This document shows, one piece after another, positions 15,321-20,418 of a DNA stretch of 21,479 nt (its first letter is position 1; the number at the start of each line of letters is the position of its first letter). The notes beneath the pieces are model-generated. The model was not told the DNA's origin, made no database searches, and saw nothing but the letters and a program-made list of their open reading frames with translations. Position numbers and translations under genes: made by a program. This stretch comes from a virus: the IMG/VR virus record IMGVR_UViG_3300026519_000072, positions 1 through 21,479 of that record. One strand, written 5' to 3'.

Positions 15321-15800
15321 ATGACTAAAGAACTATTTGAAATCAAACACCCCTATTCGGGTGAAGTCCTATTTAAAACAAAGGCTATCTCTCTAAAAGT
15401 AGCCCTTGAAATAGGAATAAAAAAGGATGCTGACCTGTGGGGTGCTGACCTGAGGGATGCTAACCTGAGGGAGGCTAACCTGTGGGATGCTGACCTGTGG
15501 GATGCTAACCTGAGGGAGGCTGACCTGTGGGGGCAAAAAATATATATCTCCCCTAATTTTATGGAGCTTGAGCCATACCGCATAATGGCATTTAACTCAG
15601 TTATAAAGATAGGCTGCGAGCTGCACACAATTGAAGAGTGGGAAGGATTCTCTGATAAAAGAATCTTAGAGATGGAGGGCAAGAAAGCCCTTGAGTGGTG
15701 GAAATCTTACAAAGAGCCAATACTTACTATAGCTAAAATCCACGCTGAAAAAGCAGAAAAAGCAAAACTTGAATTTAAAAAGGAAAAAAATAATGACTAA
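15321..15800 (+). CDS. Pentapeptide-repeat protein
   Basis: A 159-aa protein. Residues 36-70 are seven consecutive pentapeptides of the form (D/E/G)A(D/N)L(W/R), making not quite two coils of a right-handed quadrilateral beta helix. Then comes a domain with 'VIKIGCELHTIEEWEGFSDK' and 'ALEWWKSYKEPIL', and a Lys/Glu/Ala-rich tail. The C-terminal 'IGC--HtieeW--fsd--i--m---AleWW--wk--l' pattern is one I know from many phage pentapeptide proteins of unknown role. With so few coils a DNA-mimic gyrase inhibitor role is unlikely. It is preceded by AAAGGA and overlaps the regulator gene by 8 bases. Confidence 0.75.
   Translation: MTKELFEIKHPYSGEVLFKTKAISLKVALEIGIKKDADLWGADLRDANLREANLWDADLWDANLREADLWGQKIYISPNFMELEPYRIMAFNSVIKIGCELHTIEEWEGFSDKRILEMEGKKALEWWKSYKEPILTIAKIHAEKAEKAKLEFKKEKNND
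15426..15530 (+). repeat. Seven tandem 15-bp repeats in the pentapeptide gene
   Basis: Seven head-to-tail units related to GATGCTGACCTGTGG, each differing from the others at one to four positions (GAT/GGT/GAG at the start, GAC/AAC, TGTGG/TGAGG). They encode the pentapeptides. Their near identity suggests recent expansion and easy gain or loss of units. Confidence 0.9.
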
Positions 15801-16122
15801 AGAAAATGATAAAATAATAGGGGCTAGAATACGTGAGTTGCGTACTGTCCTAGGGATTAAACAACGCGAGCTTGGTAAACATCTTGATGTATCCTTTCAG
15901 CAGATACAGAAATATGAGAGGGGTGTTAATCGTATTGGTGCGGGGAATATAACCAAAATATGCGATATACTTAAAATATGCCCTAACGACCTCTTTTTAG
16001 TGTCTAGCACTACCCCTTTAGAAGCTCCTAAGGCAACGCTTAACCTAATGAGAGATTATAACAAATGCACGGCAAATATACAATGTCATATTAATGCCCT
16101 TGTGTCAGAATTGGCAAATTAA
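15793..16122 (+). CDS. XRE-family helix-turn-helix regulator
   Basis: The ATG at 15793 (MTKENDK) with AAGGA upstream is preferred over a TTG at 15769. The 109-aa protein has a typical XRE/Cro-type domain at about residues 9-68: 'IGARIRELRTVLGIKQRELG', 'LDVSFQQIQKYERGVNRIGA' and 'ITKICDILKICPNDLF'. The 'vs-qQiqKYE-G-nRi-a--l--ia--L-v---dlF' pattern is close to alphaproteobacterial and phage regulators of this family. The last 40 residues are probably helical and may dimerise. It could regulate the divergent promoters at 14485-14574 or the rightward operon itself. Its ATG overlaps the stop of the pentapeptide gene. Confidence 0.85.
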   Translation: MTKENDKIIGARIRELRTVLGIKQRELGKHLDVSFQQIQKYERGVNRIGAGNITKICDILKICPNDLFLVSSTTPLEAPKATLNLMRDYNKCTANIQCHINALVSELAN

Positions 16123-16123
16123 A

Positions 16124-16537
16124 ATGAAATTCACAGGCAACCTACATAACAGCAAACTTGATTGTGGCGGTGCTATCCGCAATTATATGGAGCAGTTGCC
16201 AGACGGTAGATATTCCGTAGAGGTTAAAGAAGCCAAAAGCAAGCGCAGTTTGCAGCAAAATAATTATAGATGGGGCGTTGTTATACCGACAATCATCAAA
16301 CGCTTTGATGAAGGTGGTCAAATATGGACACCCGAAGAGGTCAACTACCTGATTAAGAAAGAAACAGGGATGTATATCGAATATAAGCAATTACCTAGCG
16401 GCAAGTTTCAAGAGATTGTAGTTGAAACCAGAGGAAAAAGCAAGGCAACCTTTGAAGAATTTATGGAGAAGGTTAGGGCGTGGGCAGCGCAAGAATTACT
16501 ATTAACAATCCCAATGCCTAACGAGGAGTTAGAATAG
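16124..16537 (+). CDS. ninB: NinB-like recombination protein
   Basis: The chosen ATG at 16124 gives 137 aa beginning MKFTGNLHNS; another in-frame ATG at 16094 lies inside the regulator gene. The protein has 'GRYSVEVKEAKSKRSLQQNN', then 'YRWGVVIPTIIKRF'. 'R-Sl-QN---Wg-v-p-i' is the key signature of the NinB/Orf recombination mediator family of lambdoid phages, which binds single-stranded DNA and works with host or phage annealing proteins. The end carries 'KATFEEFMEKVRAWAAQELL', usual for the family ('ttk---eFie-v-awaa-e-gi--p-p'). It is the last gene of the rightward operon; the promoter at 16538 starts right after its stop. Confidence 0.75.
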   Translation: MKFTGNLHNSKLDCGGAIRNYMEQLPDGRYSVEVKEAKSKRSLQQNNYRWGVVIPTIIKRFDEGGQIWTPEEVNYLIKKETGMYIEYKQLPSGKFQEIVVETRGKSKATFEEFMEKVRAWAAQELLLTIPMPNEELE

Positions 16538-16565
16538 TTGACAAAAGAGTATAAAGATATATAAT
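16538..16565 (+). promoter_or_regulatory. Near-consensus sigma70 promoter in the convergent gap
   Basis: TTGACA (16538-16543) and TATAAT (16560-16565) are both perfect hexamers with a 16-bp spacer. The first base of the -35 follows directly after the TAG of the NinB-like gene. The expected start is near 16572, at the edge of the inverted repeat at 16570-16610. No open reading frame follows on this strand before 16728, so the product would be a non-coding or antisense RNA. Confidence 0.7.
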
Positions 16566-16569
16566 CCTT

Positions 16570-16694
16570 GTACGCTATATGTAAAATTCCTGCCGTAGCA
16601 TATAGCGTACCACGCTCATCTCGCTGGTAGATATGCGTTTCCCGCTCTGCCTGTCAAGGACTAGCATCGGGGTTGCAAGACCTAGGCTTGTTTT
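16570..16694 (+). ncRNA. Candidate structured small RNA between convergent operons
   Basis: Directly behind a consensus promoter there is a perfect 12-bp inverted repeat, GTACGCTATATG (16570-16581) and CATATAGCGTAC (16599-16610), able to form a long hairpin. A second hairpin can form from ACGC/GCGT plus ATCT/AGAT (16612-16638). A terminator-like hairpin with four T residues ends at 16694. No gene lies in this 191-bp gap. If transcription passes the weak terminator it would run antisense into the Ref-like gene. The inverted repeat could instead be a protein-binding or recombination site; expression is not shown by sequence. Confidence 0.4.
16675..16694 (+). terminator. Weak intrinsic terminator-like hairpin
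   Basis: GCAAG pairs with CTTGT (the outer G-T as a wobble) around a 7-base loop containing CCTAG, followed by TTTT. The stem is short, so termination would be incomplete. It would end the rightward operon and the candidate small RNA just before the opposing gene. Confidence 0.35.
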
Positions 16695-16728
16695 CCTGAC
16701 GTTAGAGTTTGGAAAAATGGTCTAGGTA

Positions 16729-16986
16729 CTAAAGCAATATCTGGCACTGCTTCCACAACTCCATTTCTGTTCCGTAATTTTCCTCAAACGCCTCTTTACC
16801 TACATGAAAGGCAACCCCATAACCACCAGTACGGTGATGCGGAGGGCAAAGGGGTATCATCTTCTCAGACTTTTGTGCAATCCCTACACCTATTTTCAGG
16901 TGGTGAACCTCAGCTGGTGAATCGGGATAGCCAAGGTTAGCACATACGATACAGCCTAGTTCTGCAAGTCTAGCCTCCTCCTTCAT
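16729..16986 (-). CDS. Ref-like HNH nuclease (RecA-dependent nuclease family)
   Basis: An 85-aa protein with C12-x2-C15, 'AEVHHLKIG' (His28, His29), 'IPLCPPHHRTGGYGVAFHVG' (Cys47, His50, His51, His61) and 'FEENYGTEMELW'. This is the metal-binding HNH-type core of the P1 Ref / recombination-enhancement nuclease family ('C-vC... eiHHl ... ipLC--HH--g--gvh-g---f---yg-e--l'). Ref cuts DNA at RecA-bound displacement loops. P1 Ref is longer and has a basic N-terminal region, which is absent here, so only the catalytic core is present. It ends the leftward early operon, with an ATGA overlap to the gene before it. Confidence 0.75.
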   Translation of the reverse strand: MKEEARLAELGCIVCANLGYPDSPAEVHHLKIGVGIAQKSEKMIPLCPPHHRTGGYGVAFHVGKEAFEENYGTEMELWKQCQILL

Positions 16987-17189
16987 AGCAATATCTTCTT
17001 TGCCTTCTCAAGCATCCACAATACAGCTGTTGCATCCGCCTTATTACTTGTGAAGAAAAATTCATCATCTTCGCTATATCCTATGACTATTATTTCTTTT
17101 AAATTTTGTTCCTTGATAGCATCAACGACCCTATCGGGGCTTATATCAAGCTTAGTTACAATATCTAAATAATGTATATTATCCCGCAT
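16983..17189 (-). CDS. Conserved small phage protein (68 aa)
   Basis: A 68-aa protein: 'YLDIVTKLDISPDRVVDAIK', then 'LKEIIVIGYSEDDEFFFTSN' and an ending 'ATAVLWMLEKAKKILL'. The layout 'l--v-viGyd-dg--yfasS-ad---v-WlLe-ak--LL' is one I know from many phages as a small conserved protein of unknown function. It overlaps the previous gene by 11 bases and the Ref-like gene by 4 bases. Confidence 0.65.
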   Translation of the reverse strand: MRDNIHYLDIVTKLDISPDRVVDAIKEQNLKEIIVIGYSEDDEFFFTSNKADATAVLWMLEKAKKILL

Positions 17190-17481
17190 TTATTTTCCCC
17201 CATATCTTTCTCGTATTTCCAAGCCTTTGCGAGTCATTGGACAACTGCTTGATATAAAACATCATATCCTTAGCAATCAGCTCATCTGCATTAACTTTAT
17301 TATTTATTCTATCATAATAATTTTGACTAACGCCATTAAATATTCTTAACCAATCGTGCATTATTATTTTAAGCTCTGCCTTATTATATCTATCAAGGCA
17401 GCTACTGGGGGGAATAGCTATATTCTCATTATAAATAGCATTTAATAAGCGCTGCTCTGGCGTTAATTTATATTCTAGCAT
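17179..17481 (-). CDS. Unknown protein of the early operon (100 aa)
   Basis: A 100-aa, mainly helical protein, starting MLEYKLTPEQRLLNAIYNEN, with 'AELKIIMHDWLRIFNGVSQN' and a basic end 'GNTRKIWGKINAG'. No cysteine cluster, membrane segment or known motif. The ATG overlaps the stop before it by one base (TAATG). Its role in the early operon is unknown. Confidence 0.6.
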   Translation of the reverse strand: MLEYKLTPEQRLLNAIYNENIAIPPSSCLDRYNKAELKIIMHDWLRIFNGVSQNYYDRINNKVNADELIAKDMMFYIKQLSNDSQRLGNTRKIWGKINAG

Positions 17482-17708
17482 TATTTGTTTTTAACCTCAC
17501 TCCAAAATTTAAAATCATCTGGCAGATATGCAAAATCTATATACCCACTATCAATAAACCAATCTTGTGAAAGAAATTCACCGTCAGTATCATAATAATT
17601 GCCGTCTTTATCCTTGCGGAATAAATTAGCACCAGAGCCATCGCCATAAAAGGCAACAAATCTCTTGCCAGCCTTAACTTCATCTGTATAAAAACAATGT
17701 AATCTCAT
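17481..17708 (-). CDS. Unknown protein of the early operon (75 aa)
   Basis: A 75-aa acidic protein with many aromatic residues ('RFVAFYGDGSGANLFRKDKD', 'WFIDSGYIDFAYLPDDFKFW'), suggesting a small compact beta fold. I recognise no family, though 'f-DG---y-s-----W------------p--y-fw' patterns are seen in small phage proteins. It has a good AGGAG site 6 bases before its ATG, which overlaps the region of the stop of the small membrane gene upstream. Confidence 0.6.
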   Translation of the reverse strand: MRLHCFYTDEVKAGKRFVAFYGDGSGANLFRKDKDGNYYDTDGEFLSQDWFIDSGYIDFAYLPDDFKFWSEVKNK

Positions 17709-17717
17709 TTACTTCTC

Positions 17718-17861
17718 CTAGTAATAATAATTAATAAACATATAAGTAGTATAGCAGCTCATACCAAGCGCAAAGAACATAGCTAAACCGCAAATAATAT
17801 GCAGCAACGCTACATAATTATCAAACTTACTAGGCTTCTTAGTTCTTATTCTTCCGTACAT
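17718..17861 (-). CDS. Small membrane protein (47 aa)
   Basis: This frame starts at the ATG at 17861 with GGAGG 5 bases upstream. The sequence has a basic N-terminus (MYGRIRTKKPSKFDNY), then a hydrophobic helix 'VALLHIICGLAMFFALGMSC' of about 20 residues and a Tyr-rich end. A positive N-terminus followed by one membrane helix predicts N-in topology. It follows the preceding gene's TAA directly (TAAATG). It could be a holin-like or antiholin-like peptide, or an accessory membrane protein, but nothing specific shows this. Confidence 0.6.
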   Translation of the reverse strand: MYGRIRTKKPSKFDNYVALLHIICGLAMFFALGMSCYTTYMFINYYY

Positions 17862-18033
17862 TTATTCCTCCATCTTGTTTAAATAATATCTATATGTATG
17901 CCTGCACCAGCTTTTGCCCTGCTCATCAAGCATACTCAGAGTTGCTATAACGTCTTTCCGCTTGGTGATTCCGTGTAGTTGAGTCTTAGTTTGTGCGCTG
18001 CTAAAATAGCCTTGTTATCTCTTGACCGTTCAT
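17862..18033 (-). CDS. Small gene split by a +1 frameshift (programmed or mutational), 56 aa if joined
   Basis: The ATG at 18033 overlaps the stop of the preceding gene (ATGA). The first frame runs MNGQEITRLF and stops at TAG (18001-18003). Skipping one T in the TTTT run gives a continuous frame SSAQTKTQLHGITKRKDVIA, then TLSMLDEQGKSW and RHTYRYYLNKMEE, ending at 17862 directly before the next ATG. The joined 56-aa protein looks like a small winged-helix type fold. The site reads AAGG-CTA-TTT-TAG-C, so an SD-like element lies 3 bases before a slippery UUU followed by a stop with C after it, the same layout as the prfB (RF2) +1 site. A homopolymer sequencing error or true mutation is the alternative. 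Confidence 0.5.
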
Positions 18034-18212
18034 TTATGCCCTATATCATTTTTTACGCTAAACCCTCTGCGTGATGAGGTTAACCCCTTTGGCGTTGATA
18101 TTATGTCAATTTCTTCACCATCTATTTTAGGTGGATTAATTCCATCACATTCAATAATACTTCCTTTAAATTTCATTCTTGTTAGTACATCTGATAGTTT
18201 CTTATAAGCCAT
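18030..18212 (-). CDS. Unknown small protein (60 aa)
   Basis: The start is placed at the ATG at 18212, 5 bases after GGAGG; an upstream TTG in the same frame lies within the helicase gene. The protein, MAYKKLSDVLTRMKFKGSII then 'INPPKIDGEEIDIISTPKGL', has no recognised motif. The 2-base gap after the helicase stop, with the Shine-Dalgarno inside the last helicase codons, indicates coupling. Its stop overlaps the ATG of the split gene. Confidence 0.6.
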   Translation of the reverse strand: MAYKKLSDVLTRMKFKGSIIECDGINPPKIDGEEIDIISTPKGLTSSRRGFSVKNDIGHK

Positions 18213-18214
18213 AA

Positions 18215-19549
18215 TTACCTCCAAACTGTTTCTGATTCATCTATTTCTTCCATGTGCGTGCCAGTCTTTGCGATTCTAAAGGCTGGATTCTCCTCACTAC
18301 CTATGTTCATCGGCTCTGTTTCCCTCGTTGCTATATGCTCAAGCCATATTTCAGATGGGTCTGTTTCATATTTCTTTTCTATCTGGTGAAGTTCATAAAT
18401 CCAATCAACAGCCATAATAATACCATCGCCGTTTCTTACCTCTCCACTACGATTTATCTGCGCCGAATATAATGACCAAATATTATGTTTCTTGGAAAGC
18501 TCGGCTATGGTTTGTGCTACGTTTTCTTGGTGCTGGGCTATCATTACGCCCTTCTCAGAGCCAGTAACAAGCTGCAAATAATCAAGTATAAAGCCTTTTA
18601 TCCCATATTGATAAACAGCTTTGTTTACAATAAGCTCAAGGTTTTTTAAAGATACTCGTGGCGCATCAACATAATACATCGACTGCTTATCATCTGTAAT
18701 TGTAGAAACTAATTTGCTAGCAAATTGAGGGTTGTTCTTCTCGCTTTTAAAAGCCTTTGGTGACCTACCAATCTCAGCACCTATAATTCTTTTATTAATA
18801 GACTTAGAACCCATCTCGCAAGCAATAAATAAAAACTTATCATCTCTCTTGCGCAGGTTTCCAGCAATTGTAGACTTAATCATTGTCTTTCCAGCCTTGG
18901 GCTTAGCGGCTATGCAGTAAGAACAGCCAGCCTTTAATCCGCCGTCCATAGTTTTATCAATCTTATCTAGTCCAGTGGGATAAATTTCATCTACTTTATC
19001 AAGGTCTTCAATCATTTCTTGAGTAACATCAACAAATTTCTTTATTTTAAAACTTGAATGACTATGGGATAGCGCAAGTGATTGCTGATTAATGTCCTCG
19101 AGAACATCAGGAACACTTATATCGTCTCTGCCAGATTGTATTTCTTGTATTTTCTCCTTAAGAATATCATTTAATTTGCGTTTATCGGATAAGTCCTTAA
19201 CAAGCCTAGCGCATGGGGTCATTATTTCCCCACTAGAAGATATTAACAATCCCATCCACTTTGCTTTTCCACCAACATCTTTAAGGTCGTAATCCTCGTT
19301 AAATAAGCTTGCTATATTAGCAATGCCAACTTCCTTAATTGGAATGGTATCTTGCAAGAATCTAAAAACGATTTGATGCTCATTAAATGCAAAATCTTCA
19401 ACAGATAGGTATTGTATTTTATAAAGATAGTCATTTTTGGCAATGAGGTTTGCAAGTACAACTGTTTCGGCGTGTACACTTATAAGCCCAACAACTCTTG
19501 AATCTATCCTTTTATTAGCCTTCTCTAAAAATGGTTCTATATTACTCAT
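18215..19549 (-). CDS. DnaB-type replicative helicase
   Basis: A 444-aa protein with DnaB-type layout. Residues about 24-85 resemble the helical DnaB N-terminal domain ('HAETVVLANLI'). The RecA-like core starts near 190 with 'PTGLDKIDKTMDGGLKAGC'. Walker A is AAKPKAGKT (Lys221, Thr222), then FIACEMG (Glu245, catalytic), ILDYLQLVTG (Walker B, 321-330) and 'YSAQINRSGEVR' (motif H4). It would unwind DNA at the fork as a hexamer, loaded by the protein encoded just upstream. Its ATG overlaps that gene's stop (ATGA). The Walker A loop has A-K-P-K-A in place of the usual G-R-P-S-M, a modest deviation. Confidence 0.9.
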   Translation of the reverse strand: MSNIEPFLEKANKRIDSRVVGLISVHAETVVLANLIAKNDYLYKIQYLSVEDFAFNEHQIVFRFLQDTIPIKEVGIANIASLFNEDYDLKDVGGKAKWMGLLISSSGEIMTPCARLVKDLSDKRKLNDILKEKIQEIQSGRDDISVPDVLEDINQQSLALSHSHSSFKIKKFVDVTQEMIEDLDKVDEIYPTGLDKIDKTMDGGLKAGCSYCIAAKPKAGKTMIKSTIAGNLRKRDDKFLFIACEMGSKSINKRIIGAEIGRSPKAFKSEKNNPQFASKLVSTITDDKQSMYYVDAPRVSLKNLELIVNKAVYQYGIKGFILDYLQLVTGSEKGVMIAQHQENVAQTIAELSKKHNIWSLYSAQINRSGEVRNGDGIIMAVDWIYELHQIEKKYETDPSEIWLEHIATRETEPMNIGSEENPAFRIAKTGTHMEEIDESETVWR

Positions 19550-20163
19550 ATCGTCTTCTTCGCACCTCCTCTTGAATTTATAGAAACAGTTGACTTATAC
19601 TCATCTTCCCATCTTTCAGAGTTAAGCCAAGTTGTAGCATGAGCAAAGTCTTGATAGTCTGGTTTGTGCTTAATATACAATAAAAGGGCTTTTATTATTT
19701 CCTCAGGAGATGTTTTATTGATAGCTTTTTTCCAAGAGATAAACGCAGGTGCTTTTTTCTCTCCTCTTGGATATTGTTTCCAAAAGTCTTCAAATTCCTC
19801 AGAGTATTTATTTTTAGCCTTTATATTATCAGTATCAGTATCAGTATCAGTATCGGCTTTAACTGGGGGCGACTGGGGGCGACTGGGTTTATTTTTCTTT
19901 CTACCCCCCCTCATTCCATTGGATTTATTACGCTCGCAAATAGATAGCCAACTGCCATAATCCCTTATCAGGTGCGACAAAAACGGCTTATATATTGCTG
20001 ATAACAAACCCGATAACCCACTGGGCTCAACTGGGTGCGACTGGGCTAATTGTTTAGAAGATTTAATGATTGCTTTAATTAGTTGACCTGCGTCGTCATC
20101 TGATAGTTCAGAGAATATTTCGCACTGGTCATGATATAATAGAAATGTTTTTTTTTCGGTCAT
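19546..20163 (-). CDS. Replication initiator / replisome organiser (lambda O-like role, DUF6291-type N-terminus)
   Basis: A 205-aa protein. The N-terminal 80 residues ('FLLYHDQCEIFSELSDDDAG', 'LIKAIIK') are of the type often labelled DUF6291 in phage replication proteins. Residues 81-119 are a basic, Pro/Ser/Asp-Thr linker. The C-terminal domain ('YSEEFEDFWKQYPRGEKKAP', 'ATTWLNSERWED') is the common end of phage and plasmid replication initiators that recruit the helicase. It is directly followed by the DnaB-type helicase gene with an ATGA overlap. The gene contains clustered 10-bp repeats, as the lambda O gene contains the origin. No ATPase motif is present, so it is not a DnaC-type loader. 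Confidence 0.75.
   Translation of the reverse strand: MTEKKTFLLYHDQCEIFSELSDDDAGQLIKAIIKSSKQLAQSHPVEPSGLSGLLSAIYKPFLSHLIRDYGSWLSICERNKSNGMRGGRKKNKPSRPQSPPVKADTDTDTDTDNIKAKNKYSEEFEDFWKQYPRGEKKAPAFISWKKAINKTSPEEIIKALLLYIKHKPDYQDFAHATTWLNSERWEDEYKSTVSINSRGGAKKTI
19827..19856 (+). repeat. Five tandem TATCAG hexamers
   Basis: Four TATCAG units and one TATCGG unit in the linker of the replication gene encode alternating Asp-Thr. They are next to the ACTGGG array at 19862 and to an A/T-rich stretch on the other side (19805-19826). They may simply be a low-complexity linker or belong to the candidate origin. Confidence 0.85.
19862..19891 (+). repeat. Iteron-like array B: three 10-bp ACTGGG repeats
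   Basis: ACTGGG recurs at exact 10-bp steps (19862, 19872, 19882), twice as ACTGGGGGCG and then ACTGGGTTTA. Ten-base phasing puts all copies on one face of the helix. It lies in the linker-coding part of the replication gene, next to an A/T-rich stretch, as the lambda origin lies within O. Confidence 0.7.
20020..20049 (+). repeat. Iteron-like array A: three 10-bp ACTGGG repeats
   Basis: ACTGGG at 20020, 20030 and 20040 (units ACTGGGCTCA, ACTGGGTGCG, ACTGGGCTAA). The hexamer, the phase and the copy number match array B about 130 bp away. Both arrays encode a QS-(H/P)-PV peptide. Possible second binding cluster for the initiator protein. Confidence 0.7.
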
Positions 20164-20292
20164 ATAGCAGCTCCATAGCTCACTGTTCCATAGCTTTAAA
20201 TGACGGACATCCTGTGCTATGGATTAAACAGGTTTAAGCCGCTAAGCCGAGTCCGTCAAAACAAAAAGGTGCATGAATATTACACACCAAAA
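20164..20292. other. Intergenic region with TCCATAGC repeats and a long-armed inverted repeat
   Basis: This 129-bp stretch upstream of the replication gene holds TCCATAGCT twice in direct orientation (20172-20180, 20187-20195, 15 bp apart) and once inverted as GCTATGGA (20216-20223). GACGGAC (20202-20208) and GTCCGTC (20251-20257) form a perfect 7-bp inverted repeat that encloses smaller possible hairpins (CCTGT/ACAGG). No gene fits here. It could be an operator, part of the replication origin, or a structured leader of the replication mRNA. A TTGACG box on the minus strand has no good -10 partner. Confidence 0.45.
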
Positions 20293-20418
20293 CTATACTA
20301 AAATATCAACCTTATAGCAAGGGGCTTTTTTATGTTTCTGCATTTCTATCCGCTCCTTCTCAACAACTGTTACATAGGCAGCTATTGAGGTGTATAGTAT
20401 TCCTAGAATTATACTCAT
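20293..20418 (-). CDS. Small membrane peptide (41 aa)
   Basis: The ATG at 20418 overlaps the rusA stop (ATGA), with AGGAG 8 bases upstream inside rusA. The sequence starts MSIILGILYTSIAAYVTVV, a membrane helix at the very N-terminus, followed by a charged, basic tail (EKERIEMQKHKKAPCYKVDI). Overlap and ribosome binding site support a real gene. A single helix with a cytoplasmic or outer basic tail; function unknown. Confidence 0.5.
   Translation of the reverse strand: MSIILGILYTSIAAYVTVVEKERIEMQKHKKAPCYKVDILV

Noticed and set aside
16652-16657. Minus-strand TTGACA in the convergent gap as a second promoter
   Set aside because: The best -10 at the right spacing (CATATC) matches only three of six positions, and no leftward gene follows before the opposing operon.
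16570-16728. tRNA-like or attP-like sequence in the convergent gap (GGGGTTGCAAGACC resembling a T-arm)
   Set aside because: No acceptor stem, D-arm or anticodon arm can be drawn, and no integrase gene is present in the window.
19862-19891. G-quadruplex on the plus strand in the G-rich repeats
   Set aside because: Only three runs of three or more G lie close together; a fourth is missing at a usual loop distance.
20310-20331. CCTT/AAGG hairpin followed by a run of T on the plus strand, resembling an intrinsic terminator
   Set aside because: The stem is only 4 bp, no rightward gene precedes it, and the sequence is coding for the 41-aa peptide on the other strand.
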